From positions 37,511,428 through 37,575,427 of the forward strand of contig CM036761.1 in the NCBI GenBank assembly GCA_020796225.1: a stretch of DNA of 64,000 nt, written 5' to 3'. The translations under genes were made by a program, and so were the position numbers. Within the stretch, counting starts at the first letter, position 1; every line of letters starts with the position of its first letter. This stretch comes from Arion vulgaris (lineage: Eukaryota > Mollusca > Gastropoda > Stylommatophora > Arionidae). Below the pieces are notes generated by a model. That model made no database searches and was not told the origin of the DNA. It saw nothing but the letters and a program-made list of their open reading frames with translations. This document shows positions 20,930-32,095 of the stretch, piece by piece.

Positions 20930-23140
20930 CGAAGCAGTAATGACTACAAATTATGTACATCTCAGAACACAACTCTCTACATTGCGCTCTGGGTAGACTT
21001 GGGGAATCAACCATGCTGGGATTAGAATATCTTAATTTAAGAGAACAATTTCTTCTCTCAATTACTGTTGCTCAATTGAACGATTTGAAGAAATTTGTAG
21101 GTAAACAAATATATTGCATATGATTATATGGTGAGAAATGTACTTTCTCTACTTATATAAAAGTATGTGTGCAAGATGGATATGCATGATACATACACTT
21201 AAATTTATTCCGGGAAACTGAAGCTGTGGATTGTAGTATATAGAGAGGGAAGATCAATAGTAGAATTATGAGAAACTTAATATATAAGGGTTAAGAGCCG
21301 AATGCGCAAAGAGACATTACAGAGCCTGAGATGGAAACAATGCAACTGAAATCCCATGCATCTTAGACATTTCACTGTGATGACTGAGCTTATTATTCAC
21401 ATATGAAATTATGTCATTTATTGCAGTTTTTAACCCCTTTAAAGAACAACATATACATCATTGAGAGAAAAAGCCAATAGGTGTCAACAATATTGACAAA
21501 ACAAATCGCAAACTAAATAACAATAATGCAAATTGTAATGTAAGAGGATATTAAATGGCATGTAACTTAATTTTCTGCATGGGTCCACATTTCTAGGAGT
21601 ATTCTAATGCCCAAAAGTGACGCCCCATAGATTATAGTGCCCTGATTTCTCTCTTTATGGCAGAAGAAGACCAAGAGGACGTGACAACAAAGAATGTTTA
21701 TGGAAACCTGGAATATGGGATGAAGGAGGGTGAACTGGTTAGAGATAATCTTTCATGTGGGCTGTTGTGATAGAGAGCGATGTTCAGGAAAGGACACGTT
21801 ACATCATACATGAGAACAGGGCATCACAAGAAATGTCTGGAAGTAAATTGTCAGCAAACAATCCGAAAGTTTTCCATAGTAGTCTAAGTAGAAAAGACGT
21901 TTATGATTATTATTTAAATATGATTATTATTCAAAAACATACTTCCATTCAAGACAGTCCCTATTTTAAATAGATCAAATGCACCATTACTTATGTTTCT
22001 ATAGCTCAAGAATTGTTGCAATACATTGATGTATTTTTTTTAAGTTCAAGATTTAAGTGTTGACTTTGTTTCATGACACAGTCTGACTCTGAGTACTAGA
22101 ACTAGAACGACAAGATTGAAGAAATACCTTAGTAATAACTCGAGAAACACGAAAAGTTTCGAAGTCACACGATTAGTGTAATTTACATTCAAGCTCTGAC
22201 TAACGTGGCTAAATAAACTTGGTCCTCAGGTTCAAGTAAATGTAAACAACACATTTGTAAGGAATTACTGAATTGTAATAAAGACGTGTAAGTGTACGCG
22301 CTACCAATAAAAATATTCATAAACTGTCGATGTAAACAAACAATACCCAACTCTGAATACTATTGTAACTGAACACTTATTTATTGACAACATCAACCTC
22401 AGAAATTTAAAATGAGTAATCTGCAGGCATTGTATTATCTTCACAAGCAATAAAAAAGACAATAACTCTAAACAACAACATTTGTTTACTTTGTTGTACT
22501 TACGATTGTGTCAAATATACAACAAATTTGTATCCCTAGAAAGCCTGTCGTGCTCCGAAATATAGTTTTAACCAGACGACACACAATCTCACTTCAGCTA
22601 GCCCAGATTTTTCAGCAATCTCGTGTCAGTTCAGAAAATACGTGAACCACCAAATTATAAGGTGAACATTGTTTACAGCAAACATCACAAGAAATAAAAA
22701 CTGAATTGTATAACTTATTAATCAGTATTTATATACTTTGATTTATATTATTTAAAGCATCTAACGGCTTTAATTGTAAACGTTCAGCTTAGCGAATGTT
22801 TTGCTTATAATGAAATGCAATATCTGGACAACAGCGAAACATTCGATTATACTCTGGGCGAGGCTACCTGTATCGCGAACCATGTGTGACATAAATAATA
22901 TACCTGCATTCTTGATAATATTTAATGGGAGTGTATAAAATGATAAAAGGTGCATGCGCCCAGAGCCGGAATGTTTCTGTTCATACTTTAATATTAAAAA
23001 AAAGTGAAAGCAATCAGCCACAAATTGTTGTTAAAAATATTTTTAATCCTTGTACACAGCTTAATTGTTGTTAATTAAATCATCTTAAAACCGAGGTACA
23101 TACTTTCAACCTAATAACGAAGTCCTAACAAGTTATATCA
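20930..23140. other. About 2.2 kb of mostly unique AT-rich sequence
   Basis: No member of the SINE, LINE or MITE families is seen between about 21000 and 23140. It is the largest stretch without repeats. A possible 32-nt exon with a GTAAGT donor near 22540-22509 on the minus strand was judged too weak to call. Confidence 0.5.
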
Positions 23141-23344
23141 GAGCGTGTTTAAGCTTTCATTTGCGACCATATTATCTGGGACTAGTCCTAAAAATGGGAG
23201 TGTTTATATTGTGCAGTATATTCTGCTGGGAATTGGCTTGCAAGCGGAGGATGTTGTGGTAAAGAAACATTCATTCTTTCTTTTCTTTTATCCAATCCTG
23301 TTTTGCCTCACAGCGCAGGATAAGAAGAGATTTCTAGAACGATC

Positions 23345-24640
23345 CCTTATGTGCGCGTTAGTAAATAGTGTATTTCGTCGCGTCTGTTATCTCTGTCCAT
23401 CTTTTTCGTGGCCTGCCTTTTGCTTTGTATCCATTGTATCGGAGCAACATTGCTCTTTGAGATGCACTGTCTGTTGGTAGTCTGCTTTTGTGGCCGAACC
23501 ATTTGATTTGTTGTTTCTTGATGAAGTTTAGTACTCATGTTGCACCCACTTTTTTTCCTGATGTCTTCATTTCTCAACCGGGCTCTTCTTGTTATCCCCA
23601 GCATTCTGCGAAGACACTTCATCTCTGTCGTGACTAGTTTTCTTCTATCATTTGGTGTCAGCGTCCTAGTTTGGCACTGCCAGCATAATGTGGGGGAAAA
23701 CTGTGTTTAACATTGCTCTTCTTTTTGTGTTCATGGTGAGTTGTTTGCATTTAAAAAATGCCGCATTTGTTCTATCCTTTGATTTGCTTTGTTGAATCTA
23801 TGTTGGATTTCATTAGTTATTCTTCCGTTTGCTGAAAAATGCTCCCTAGATAAGTCTTTGACATGTTTTAATAGACGATTGTCGATGGAGATATTGGTAG
23901 CATTTTCCTCTCTAGCGAATGTCATTACTTCGGTTTTGTCGATGTTTATTCTTATATTGTATTCATTACATGTTAACTGGAGCCTGTTACTGTGTTGCTG
24001 TAGCTGTTATTCTGTTATTGATATGTTTTCCTGATCGTCTGCAAAAAGAAATTCGTTTAAGAGATCCCAAGGTTGCTTCCTTCGCTGATGTTTGCTGTTT
24101 TACCGATTTGATCGATATATGTGATGAACAGCATCGGAGATAGTACGCATCCTTGTCTTACTTCTGACCCTATGTGAAACTTTTTCTGATAGGCCTGTGT
24201 TTGTTCGAATTGTACACTGGCTGTTTATATAAAGGCCCTTGCATAAATTGACTAGGTGGTCATTAACCCAATACGTTGATAATACTTTCCACAACTTGTG
24301 TCTGTCTACGGGTCGAACCCTTTTCCTGGTCTACAAAAGCAACGTGCAGGTGTTGGTCGGATTCGACAGCCCTTTCCACTAACTGCCTGAGGACGAATAT
24401 CGCGTCTGTATAGCTTCTGTTCTTCCGGAATCCCATTTGTGAGTCGTTAAACTGTGGCTCGATGATATGGCGGAGCCTTTTTTCTAGTACATTACAAAAT
24501 ATTTCACCGGTTTGACTTAGTAGCGCTATTCCTCTATATTTCGTACAATTCCTCTTGCTACCTTACTTTTTCCAGATGGGAACTCTTTACTCTTGTTGCA
24601 TTCCTATCTTCTGGTGTTTCTTGTATGATTCAGACTTGGT
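23345..24640 (-). pseudogene. LINE epsilon, reverse transcriptase C-terminal two-thirds
   Basis: Minus-strand frames give MWKVLSTYWVNDHLVNLCKG, SEVRQGCVLSPMLFITYID-like sequence, MTFAREENATNISIDNRLLK, FVKYLGS-like residues, MKCLRRMLGITRRARLRNED, IKKQQIKWFGHKSRLPTD and KAKGRPRKRWTEITDATK. The 3' end reads ctagaaatctcttcttatcc. Multiple frameshifts. Related 3' ends lie at 26280, 30380, 35750, 60067 and 61334. Confidence 0.85.
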
Positions 24641-24659
24641 TGAATAGTCTGTGTAACCA

Positions 24660-25430
24660 GCTTATTTCAATCTCAAGGGATATAACTCTTACAATTAACA
24701 TTTTACAATATTTCATGGGCTAGCTCGCTTGATGACCTACAGAAAATGCTCTTTCAATATGAATGATATACTGAAAGGTTGGGGCAATCTTTACATTCTA
24801 TAATACTGATGTCATTTTGAACAAAGAAACAGATATGTCATACGATGGACATTAAAAAATAACATTAAATTTTGTGAAGATACACGATTCTGATGTAGCT
24901 AGTAGGATTGCTGAAGATATTGGTACTTTCGTTTTAATTCATCAAAGACAAAGGGAGACCGGAGTTTCCAGGAAGTTTCCAAGAGGTGCTCGGTGACTCC
25001 CAAGCGCAACAATTTACATGAGGTTTATTCCATTAACGTTTTTATGTGTTTCTATTTTCAAAAAACCAGAAAAACAAACCCGTTATTGGTCTTATCATGT
25101 GCCATGTGCAAATGTTGACATTTCATGGTGATTCATGATTTATGTCTTCAGTGATAATCAGTAATCAATTGATTGTTTAGCCAAGCAGTTTCAGACAAAT
25201 AATTTTTGGCCTACATTTGAGAATTTACTTTCACTGTCCTTCGACTGTCCTATAGGATGACAATTACGTACTATGAATAGCCACAACATATGTAAAAATT
25301 CCCCGCCTTTCTAAAAATAGCTACACCCTTTGTTTGGGGTGAATTAAACGCAAATTTTTTCTCCCTTTTGGAGCATATTTTTGAACATAATTGTGTCTAC
25401 TTAGCGCCATACAATTAGTTTTAAAAACAA
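24660..25430. other. Unassigned stretch
   Basis: AT-rich, no family recognised. Confidence 0.4.
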
Positions 25431-25439
25431 ACAGAAGAT

Positions 25440-25555
25440 GCCAAGACAAACTGTATGGCGTGGCTGACAATCTGAGACAGACGGTGGCCTTTGTTAGAGA
25501 ATTCGTAATCTCAATCTAGTGAGAACGCAAAAGAAAAAAAAAGAAGAATATATCT
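25440..25555 (+). mobile_element. RNase H LINE (rho) 3' terminus, single copy
   Basis: Reads TVAFVREFVISI then a stop, then gtgagaacgcaaaagaaaaa. This is a single-copy version of the 88-bp unit that is tandemly amplified at 37261-38226 (reverse complement there). It shows that the array grew from a LINE 3' end. Confidence 0.8.
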
Positions 25556-25769
25556 CAGTCTGTTGTGACCTGTGCCATGTTTGAATATTATGGTTTGTTC
25601 TATTTCTATTCATCTGAAAAAATAAATCACATTTCTGATGACATGGATGGTATTTCTTCCTTGATCTGTACTTTATTCTGACAAACCATTTCGTCTCATC
25701 ATATCTTATTCTTGTATAGAAATACGGAAGCTGTTCATATCTGAAATAAAGAGAAAATATACTTCTTCT

Positions 25770-26062
25770 TTCTGGCTTTATTCATTGTACCTCAGTGAGG
25801 TGTTCACGGTAAGGGAAGGGATGGGATGAGATGTAATAATCTTCTGTGTGCATTGTTTAATACACTTTATATGTTGATATTTATTTCTTTAAAGGTTTTT
25901 TTTTCCCCATCCGAATTAAAGAAACTATATACTATTATAATTGCCTTATTTTCTTTCTTCATTGTACCTTAGTGAGGTGGGTGGGGGTAGGGAGGGGATA
26001 TGAGGATCGTCTGTGGACATTGTCTAATACACTTAGTAAGTTGGTATTTATTTCTCTAAAGT
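25770..26062. repeat. Local direct duplication of about 115 bp, two copies
   Basis: The block attcattgtacctcagtgag through tatttatttctttaaagg at 25782-25890 returns at 25962-26062 with ttcattgtaccttagtgagg and gtatttatttctctaaag. Spacing is about 180 bp. SINE-C later inserted at the end of the second copy. Confidence 0.7.
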
Positions 26063-26245
26063 GCCCGTCTGCCCAGCGTGTTCGTAGCGCGTTGGACTAC
26101 GGTGACTATCCCTCTGTGTGTGCGGGTTCAATTCCGCGGGATGGCAGAAAAAGCCACAGATTCCCCAGATTTACGGTGTTCGTCGCACCGAGCCGAAGAG
26201 CTGAAAAGCTCAAGTGCTTCTGGATCGGAAAAAAAACAACAAATG
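26063..26245 (+). mobile_element. SINE-C copy, shortened body
   Basis: Starts gcccgtctgcccagcgtgtt and lacks the middle block containing the ggttacgatgtccatgg motif, so only one of the two cac-cga repeats remains. Target duplication tctctaaagt (26053-26062 and 26246-26255). Confidence 0.85.
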
Positions 26246-26279
26246 TCTCTAAAGTTGTTTTTTATGCTGTCTCTTCATC

Positions 26280-26520
26280 TATTACGTGATATTTTTCTTA
26301 CTTTGTATTCATGATATTTGTTCAATCTCTCTCTCCATCTTCCTTCCTTGCCTACTCTACGTGGTAGACGATAACATTGTTTTCTTGTCAGGTGACCAAA
26401 CCATTTAATCTGTTGTTTGTTTGTGAATTCAATGACTGACATAATAGTGATGTCAAATTGATTGTTCATTTCAACATTGACAGTATCAGTAACGTTATCT
26501 CTGAAAGTGTGTCTATATAT
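26280..26520 (-). pseudogene. LINE epsilon fragment
   Basis: Minus strand reads VIEFTNKQQIKWFGHLTRKQ-CYRLPRRV and a basic end, the IKWFGHL segment typical of this family. Confidence 0.75.
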
Positions 26521-26539
26521 GACCAATACGTATATTGTT

Positions 26540-27192
26540 TCTCTCTTCACCTTTCAACTCACAACGGAGCACAGGTCTTCAACAAACTTCTTCCAGCTCT
26601 TCCTTTCTCTTGCCATCTCTTCCAATTCTTTCCATGTTTTACTTATCCTTTTAATATCAGCCTCCAGCTCTCTTCTCCAGGTCTGTCTAGGCCTTCCCTA
26701 CTCCTCTTTCCCTGCGGGTTCCAAAACATTACCTGTCTTGCAATGCTTCCGGTCTGTCTTCTCAATATATGTCCTATCCATCGCCAGCGTCTCTTCCTGA
26801 GCTCTTTCTCCACTGGTATCTGCTTTGTTCTTTCTTTGAGTTCCTCGTTTATAAACTTATCATACCATCTCAGTCCTTCTATTCTACGTAAACATCCATT
26901 TTCGAAGGTCTGCAGTTTTCTGATTGTCTCTTTTGCTGTCTTCCATGTTTCCGAGCCATAGAACAGCACTGACTTTACAGAAAGACCAAGATCATGAGAA
27001 TAAATGCAGTAAATGTAAATCAGATTATGCTGGAGGAAACAGCTCTACAAGATGTAGAATCATACACATACCTTGGTAGCAACATATACACAGAAGGAGG
27101 AACACACAAAGATGTCAAGATAATAATACAAAAAGCAAGGAGGGAATTTATTGCATTGAGTAAGATATGGAAGTCAAGGGAGATCAAAACAA
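26540..27192. mobile_element. LINE gamma copy with inverted 5' half (twin priming)
   Basis: One insertion in two orientations. Minus strand 26970-26540 reads LFYGSETWKTAKETIRKLQT, ENGCLRRIEGLRWYDKFINE, EKELRKRRWRWIGHILRRQT and on to the 3' end. Plus strand 26978-27192 reads the segment that normally precedes it (MRINAVNVNQIMLEETALQD, SYTYLGSNIYTEGGTHKDVK, ALSKIWKSREIKTN). A few residues at the joint are lost. Both outer ends abut the same 12-mer, acgtatattgtt (26528-26539 and 27193-27204), so the whole is one event. Compare the uninverted copy at 12960-13830. Confidence 0.9.
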
Positions 27193-27329
27193 ACGTATAT
27201 TGTTAACTAGTTTTTTTCAGTGTTTGATACCACTGTTAACCTAGATCTGCGCTCCAACGCGGTCCCGCGGATGCCATGACGCTCCTATGATACTGTAGCC
27301 AGAATTAATTTGTCATTTTTTTTCATTAA

Positions 27330-27760
27330 TGTTATTATAATAATAAAATTAATAATTCCTCTCGTACCGGTATATGTTACATAGAGCCTGCAAGTAAGTT
27401 CTTCATACCGCTCTATCCTAGGCAACTCGCTCAATCTCCTCCATGGAACTGAGACCGATATTTCTTGCCTATCTTAGCAAAGCTCGTTTCAGGGTCTCCT
27501 TAGGTCACCTTCTCTTTCTTGAACCCTTTGCATCCCACTTCAATGCCTGTTTTGATATTCGTTGATCATTTCTCCTCAATGTGTGTCCATCATATCTCCA
27601 TCTTCTCTTTCCTATAACAGTTGTCACTAGTGGTTGACCAGACATTTCTCTGATTTCATCACTTCTCTTGAATTCGTTACATTTTATGTTCATTATATTT
27701 TCAAACATCTATTTTCAAATGCATTTAACTTGCTTTCTGTATAATGCTATTGTTAATATT
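27330..27760 (-). pseudogene. LINE delta 3' end
   Basis: Minus strand reads MFENIMNIKCNEFKRSDEIR, EMSGQPLVTTVIGKRRWRYD and GHTLRRNDQRISKQALKWDA. The 3' untranslated part contains ggtctcagttccatggagga and ends in an AT-rich (ataat)n tract. A close copy is at 43410-43830 and a tail fragment at 52490. Confidence 0.85.
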
Positions 27761-27959
27761 GATTAATATTATTAGTATTATTTTTGCATTTGTCACATGG
27801 GCCCACACCCTACAGTCATTAGTCAGATACGCCCCAATATATAAAAACGTTGTATACCACTAACCTAGACGCTAGATAACAGACTATTGAGGTCCTGTGC
27901 ATGTATGTGTGTCAGATATCTAAGTGTATATTGCATTTGCATGTATGAGTACGTCTGTT

Positions 27960-28282
27960 TCAGTATGTATATGTGCGCGTTCTATTTACGAGTGCCTTTG
28001 TCCATGTATGAGTGCGCATGCATGGATGTAAGTGTGTGTCTGTGGGTGCTAGGAAAACTCCCCCTCCTCCATTGTTTGTAGCATCAGTAGCCGAGCCATC
28101 CGTGTGACAGTCTGGAGACTGCTCAAACTGCTCAAAATCAAACTGCTCAAACTCGGAATTAGAGGGCGCATGTATAGCTGGATATGTCACTATCTGGTAA
28201 ATAAAACAGCAAGAGTACAGGTCCAGGAAAAACATAGTAGGTATTCTTGTTCTAATCTTTTCATCTTCTCTTGACTCCCATT
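27960..28282 (-). pseudogene. LINE RNase H N-terminal fragment
   Basis: An open minus-strand frame contains DCHTDGSATDATNNGGGGVF, the TDGS opening of an RNase H domain, preceded by a FEQFDFEQFEQ stretch. The catalytic Asp lies in the TDGSA motif; the rest of the domain is missing. It continues directly into the 45-bp repeat, giving a 171-residue open frame that I read as fossil LINE sequence, not a host gene. Confidence 0.6.
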
Positions 28283-28462
28283 GAAGAACTAGGCATGAAC
28301 AGTGTCCTCCAATCATATCTGCATTGAGAAGAACTAGGCATGAACAGTGTCCTCCAATCATATCTGCATTGAGAAGAACTAGGCATGAACAGTGTCCTCC
28401 AATCATATCTGCATTGAGAAGAACTAGGCATGAACAGTGTCCTCCAATCATATCTGCATTGA
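28283..28462. repeat. 45-bp tandem repeat, 4 identical copies
   Basis: Unit begins gaagaactaggcatgaacag and ends atatctgcattga. The copies are identical or nearly so. Since 45 is a multiple of three, the minus frame repeats MIGGHCSCLVLLNAD four times without a stop. Confidence 0.95.
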
Positions 28463-28536
28463 GAAAGTAGTTCATTCCAGGTCTTTCCCGCCTCTTCTCT
28501 TTCTCTGTATTTTATTTTTATAGGACACTGGCTTAT

Positions 28537-28635
28537 GCAAAGAACAAAGTTAAGTTAAACAAGCTCTGATCAGCTCTCTTCAACAAAGAACAAAGTTAAG
28601 TTAAAACCAAGCTCACTGAATCAGCTCTCTTCAAA
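28537..28635. repeat. About 48-bp direct duplication
   Basis: Two adjacent copies of caaagaacaaagttaagtta followed by an agctctcttcaa end. Confidence 0.85.
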
Positions 28636-28639
28636 AAGG

Positions 28640-29120
28640 GTGGGACTCTAGGACCTAACTTATACTGGGTCCACTCGTTGCGGCACTGTCAGGTAGGGCC
28701 TAATTAACACACAAATAGTATAAGTAGTTGTGATTTGAAGTTGGGAATAACTTATAATATAAAAGCAAAAGCTCGGGTTGACATAGTATACAAAGAAAGA
28801 GCAGAAAAGAACTAGGAAGAACTCAGCAAAAGATAGAATTAGACCTGAAACTCAACAAGAGAACTGACAAGGGAACACACAATGCTAGATAGGATAGACT
28901 GATCGTTTTCAAAGATATAAAGCCAAGTAGCTATATAACAGACCACTATACGGATAAGACATCTGTCTTCTAACGAATACTGAAATAACAGTCAATGATA
29001 ACTTTAGGAATTAGCTTAGACTGCAATGAAAACTTTGCCGAAAGACCAAGTTAGGATAAAGTTAGAGAGAGAGAGAGAGAGAATTAGAAAGTTTGACAGC
29101 GAGAAGTATATTATATTCTC
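28640..29120. other. Unassigned stretch
   Basis: No repeat family or exon recognised apart from a short (GA)n run at 29064-29083. Confidence 0.4.
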
Positions 29121-29129
29121 TCTCTTTTT

Positions 29130-29460
29130 CTTGTGCCTTTGTCATCACGATTGGAGCATATGCCCCCAAACAATTCATGTCAAGTTTTCATATCTTTATC
29201 TCTTGCAGCCTTCTAGTTCTTCCGTTCTTCCGTAATAGCATTAATCTGTCTTCAGATCTCTTCTCCATATATTTGTAGATTGTCCTCTCTTTCAATGTCT
29301 CAGTGGATTCCAGGAATGGGCCTTTCCCGTTTTACTCCCATCGGGTTTTCTCAATGCGTGTCTTATCCAGTGGCAGCCACTTTCTTTCTCTTTTGGTTCC
29401 ATTGTCTTATTCTCGTCATAAGAGTACTTATATTACTACACCAGAAATTCTCTACACGGT
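29130..29460 (-). pseudogene. LINE gamma-like 3' end
   Basis: Minus-strand frames resemble the RWRWIGH-like end of LINE gamma (WHWIRHALRKPDGSKTGKAH-like, strongly mutated), with the same order as 30050-30370 and 34060-34460. Confidence 0.5.
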
Positions 29461-29464
29461 CTCA

Positions 29465-29590
29465 AGGCGGAGGATTGACTTCATTGCATCGGGTCTTCCA
29501 TATGACTCCGTTCCCTGTCGACAGAAATGACACGCACCCTGCTGAGAGTGTTGCACAAAGAAGCTTAGTAGCTACAGTAATAAGATAAAT
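29465..29590 (-). mobile_element. SINE-G fragment
   Basis: Contains aggattgacttcattgcatc, cagaaatgacacgcaccctg and agtgttgcacaaag of SINE-G. Confidence 0.65.
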
Positions 29591-30040
29591 TATCTGTAGG
29601 TTACTATTGAGAACTTATTAAAACTCTGTTATGCAACCAGAATAGTACACTAATATAGTAAATATAAATATAATAACATAAATATAGTAATAAATATAGT
29701 ATATAAATTGTCAACTTTGTAAACTAATATTGTGTGTCTTGAGTCTCATGTGAATGAGTAATACGTATACTCTTGTTTAAGAAACTTTATAGTTGGAATA
29801 TACACGAGAAATAGAAAAGAAGGTAGTGACACGATCACTTAGTCCCTACAACAAGGGATGCCACGTTTCCACTTTATTTATACAACCTGGGATAGAAACT
29901 GCTATATAACTTATTTTTAGTGTGCGAGTGACGAGCATCATATGGGAATCTAGATCAACGGTAGCAGTCCTGACCAGTACATGTAAAACAAGATGGTAGT
30001 AGACACTGATAATCATCAGCTGGTGCCGTCTACAAATCGT
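29591..30040. other. AT-rich unassigned stretch
   Basis: Includes a run of ataaatatagta-type repeats at 29655-29710; otherwise nothing recognised. Confidence 0.4.
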
Positions 30041-30049
30041 AAGTTGGGC

Positions 30050-30370
30050 TTCAATGGACTTCCAAAATTTTCCGTCTCCTGCCTTCATGTTGTACTCTAT
30101 CATGCCTTTTTAACTCCGATTTTGGCATATGCCCTCAACCAACTGATGCCAAGTCTTCCTATCTTTAGCTATCCCCTGCAGCTTCCCCCAACTCTTCTGT
30201 ATATGGTTAATCTCTGCCTCCAAATCTCTTCTCCGTGTATTTCTAGGCATTTCTCTTGTTTGCTTTCCCTGTGGGTTTCAGGAAAGGGCCCATCTTGTTT
30301 TGTCAATCTCTTGATGTTTTTCTCTGAATTGTGTCTCGGTCACACGCATACACCTTAATGGTGTTGCGAT
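30050..30370 (-). pseudogene. LINE gamma-like 3' end
   Basis: On the minus strand a GHT-like block, a KTRWAL-PETHRESK segment and RNTRRRDLEAEINHIQKSWG are seen, matching the C-terminal region of LINE gamma relatives. Frame-broken. Confidence 0.6.
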
Positions 30371-30379
30371 CAAATATTT

Positions 30380-30625
30380 TAACCTGTGGTCTGCTACAAA
30401 ACTGTGTTTCACAGTTTCTTAACAGACAGTGTGCCCCAACAAGCAATGTTAATACGATACAGTGAATACAAAGTACACGGCCGTCTACGCAACAGATGGA
30501 CCTCAGAGATAACAGAGACGACGAAACACACTATTTATGAAGCGCACATAAAAGCCCGTTCTAGAAATCTCTTCTTATCCTGACGCTGTCATGCAAAACA
30601 GGATTGGAGAAAAGAAGAAAGATGA
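30380..30625 (+). pseudogene. LINE epsilon 3' end
   Basis: Plus strand encodes LIRYSEYKVHGRLRNRWTSE-ITETTKHTIYEAH, then the untranslated end tctagaaatctcttcttatc-ctgacgctgtcatg, as in the copy at 23345. The 16-bp minisatellite starts about 40 bp downstream. Confidence 0.8.
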
Positions 30626-30668
30626 AGGAATTTAAATGTTCTGGAAATTCGTTCTACCAGAAAGAGTC

Positions 30669-31219
30669 GCCTGGAGATTCATCAGTCTGGAGATTCATCA
30701 GTCTGGAGATTCATCAGTCTGGAGATTCATCAGTCTGGAGATTCATCAGTCTGGAGATTCATCAGTCTGGAGATTCATCAGTCTGGAGATTCATCAGTCT
30801 GGAGATTCATCAGTCTGGAGATTCATCAGTCTGGAGATTCATCAGTCTGGAGATTCATCAGTCTGGAGATTCATCAGTCTGGAGATTCATCAGTCTGGAG
30901 ATTCATCAGCCTGGAGATTCATCAGTCTGGAGATTCATCAGTCTGGAGATTCTCATCTGGAGATTCATCAGTCTGGAGATTCATCAGTCTGGGAGATTCA
31001 TCAGCCTGGAAATTCATCAGCCTGAGATTCATCAGCCTGGAGATTCATCAGTCTGGAGATTCATCAGTCTGGAGATTCATCAGTCTGGAGATTCATCAGT
31101 CTGGAGATTCATCAGCCTGGAGATTCATCAGCCTGGAGATTCATCAGCCTGGAGATTCATCAGTCTGGAGATTCATCAGCCTGGAGATTCATCAGTCTGG
31201 AGATTCATCAGCCTGGAGA
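30669..31219. repeat. 16-bp minisatellite, about 34 copies
   Basis: Unit ggagattcatcagtct with a frequent variant ending gcct and a few indels near 30950-31030. No stop codon occurs in any plus frame of the unit, so a 16-residue peptide repeat (WRFISLEIHQSGDSSV) reads through all frames and inflates open frames to 256 codons. Confidence 0.95.
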
Positions 31220-31290
31220 CGAAAGCACAAACTTCCCGGTCTGGCATAAGTGACAAGAACGTTAACTCCTACTTCCTTAAGGATTTGAAG

Positions 31291-31533
31291 CCGCATGTGT
31301 GTTGTCGGGGCTTGAAAGGGGAGCAAAGAATAGTAACACTGCGACCTAAAAAGCATGACGTAAGAGGCGACTGAGGTAGGGCCTAGGGAAGCTACCCTAG
31401 TAAATAAAAGCATCGCAGACATCGGATGTGCTGGCCTACTTGTAGGCACATAACTGGTACAACGTATAATCGTTCTAAGACTGAGATCACATACAAATTA
31501 CAAAGAGTGGTTAACAAGTGGTAAATGTGGAAG
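31291..31533 (+). mobile_element. SINE-A copy
   Basis: Full-length member with perfect target duplication aaggatttgaag (31279-31290 and 31534-31545). Confidence 0.85.
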
Positions 31534-31545
31534 AAGGATTTGAAG

Positions 31546-32090
31546 CACTAACAAATCTTCATGAAACATTCAAGTAACATACTTGTCTGGTTAACATAAC
31601 AAGAATCAACATCATTGAAGGAAAGATACAGATTTGAAACCAAACACGATGGAAATAATAACATTCTTTATTTGTTTGTTAGCTGTGGGATTTTCAGTAT
31701 TTTTAAAATATATTTTTTAAAATTGGGATCCTTACCGTAGTAACGCATCTGGTAGACTCAGTTACGTTTGAAAGGTAGAAAAACTCATAGCGTCATCAAG
31801 CTTTCGAATGTGAGTTGCTCGAAATTTGTTTAAAGTTGTCTATTGGCTCTATGAAGGCTCTCGCCCTTTGGGGGTGATCATACGAGCACTAAGCTTTGAT
31901 CTTAGTCAAAAATGACGAGGGATTTAAACTCTATTAGGCCGAGGTACGTCCCTTTGAACTCAATTAAAAGTGTCATTCCTTGGCTATATCAGGGCAATAA
32001 AGAATAAATGATGAGTGTTACATTTGAATGTAAGGAGTTATTCCATCTTATTGCTTTAACATTTCATTTCAGGTTTTTTAAGGTGGGGAG
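31546..32090. other. Unassigned stretch
   Basis: No family recognised. ggatccttaccgtagt at 31726 resembles part of the tRNA-like head at 17260, too little to call. Confidence 0.4.
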
Positions 32091-32095
32091 AGGGG

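Noticed and set aside
22509..22540. 32-nt candidate exon with GTAAGT donor
   Set aside because: Too short to judge, weak acceptor, and no partner of matching phase found.
30604..31374. 256-codon open frame as a gene
   Set aside because: It consists almost wholly of the 16-bp minisatellite, which has no stops in any plus frame.
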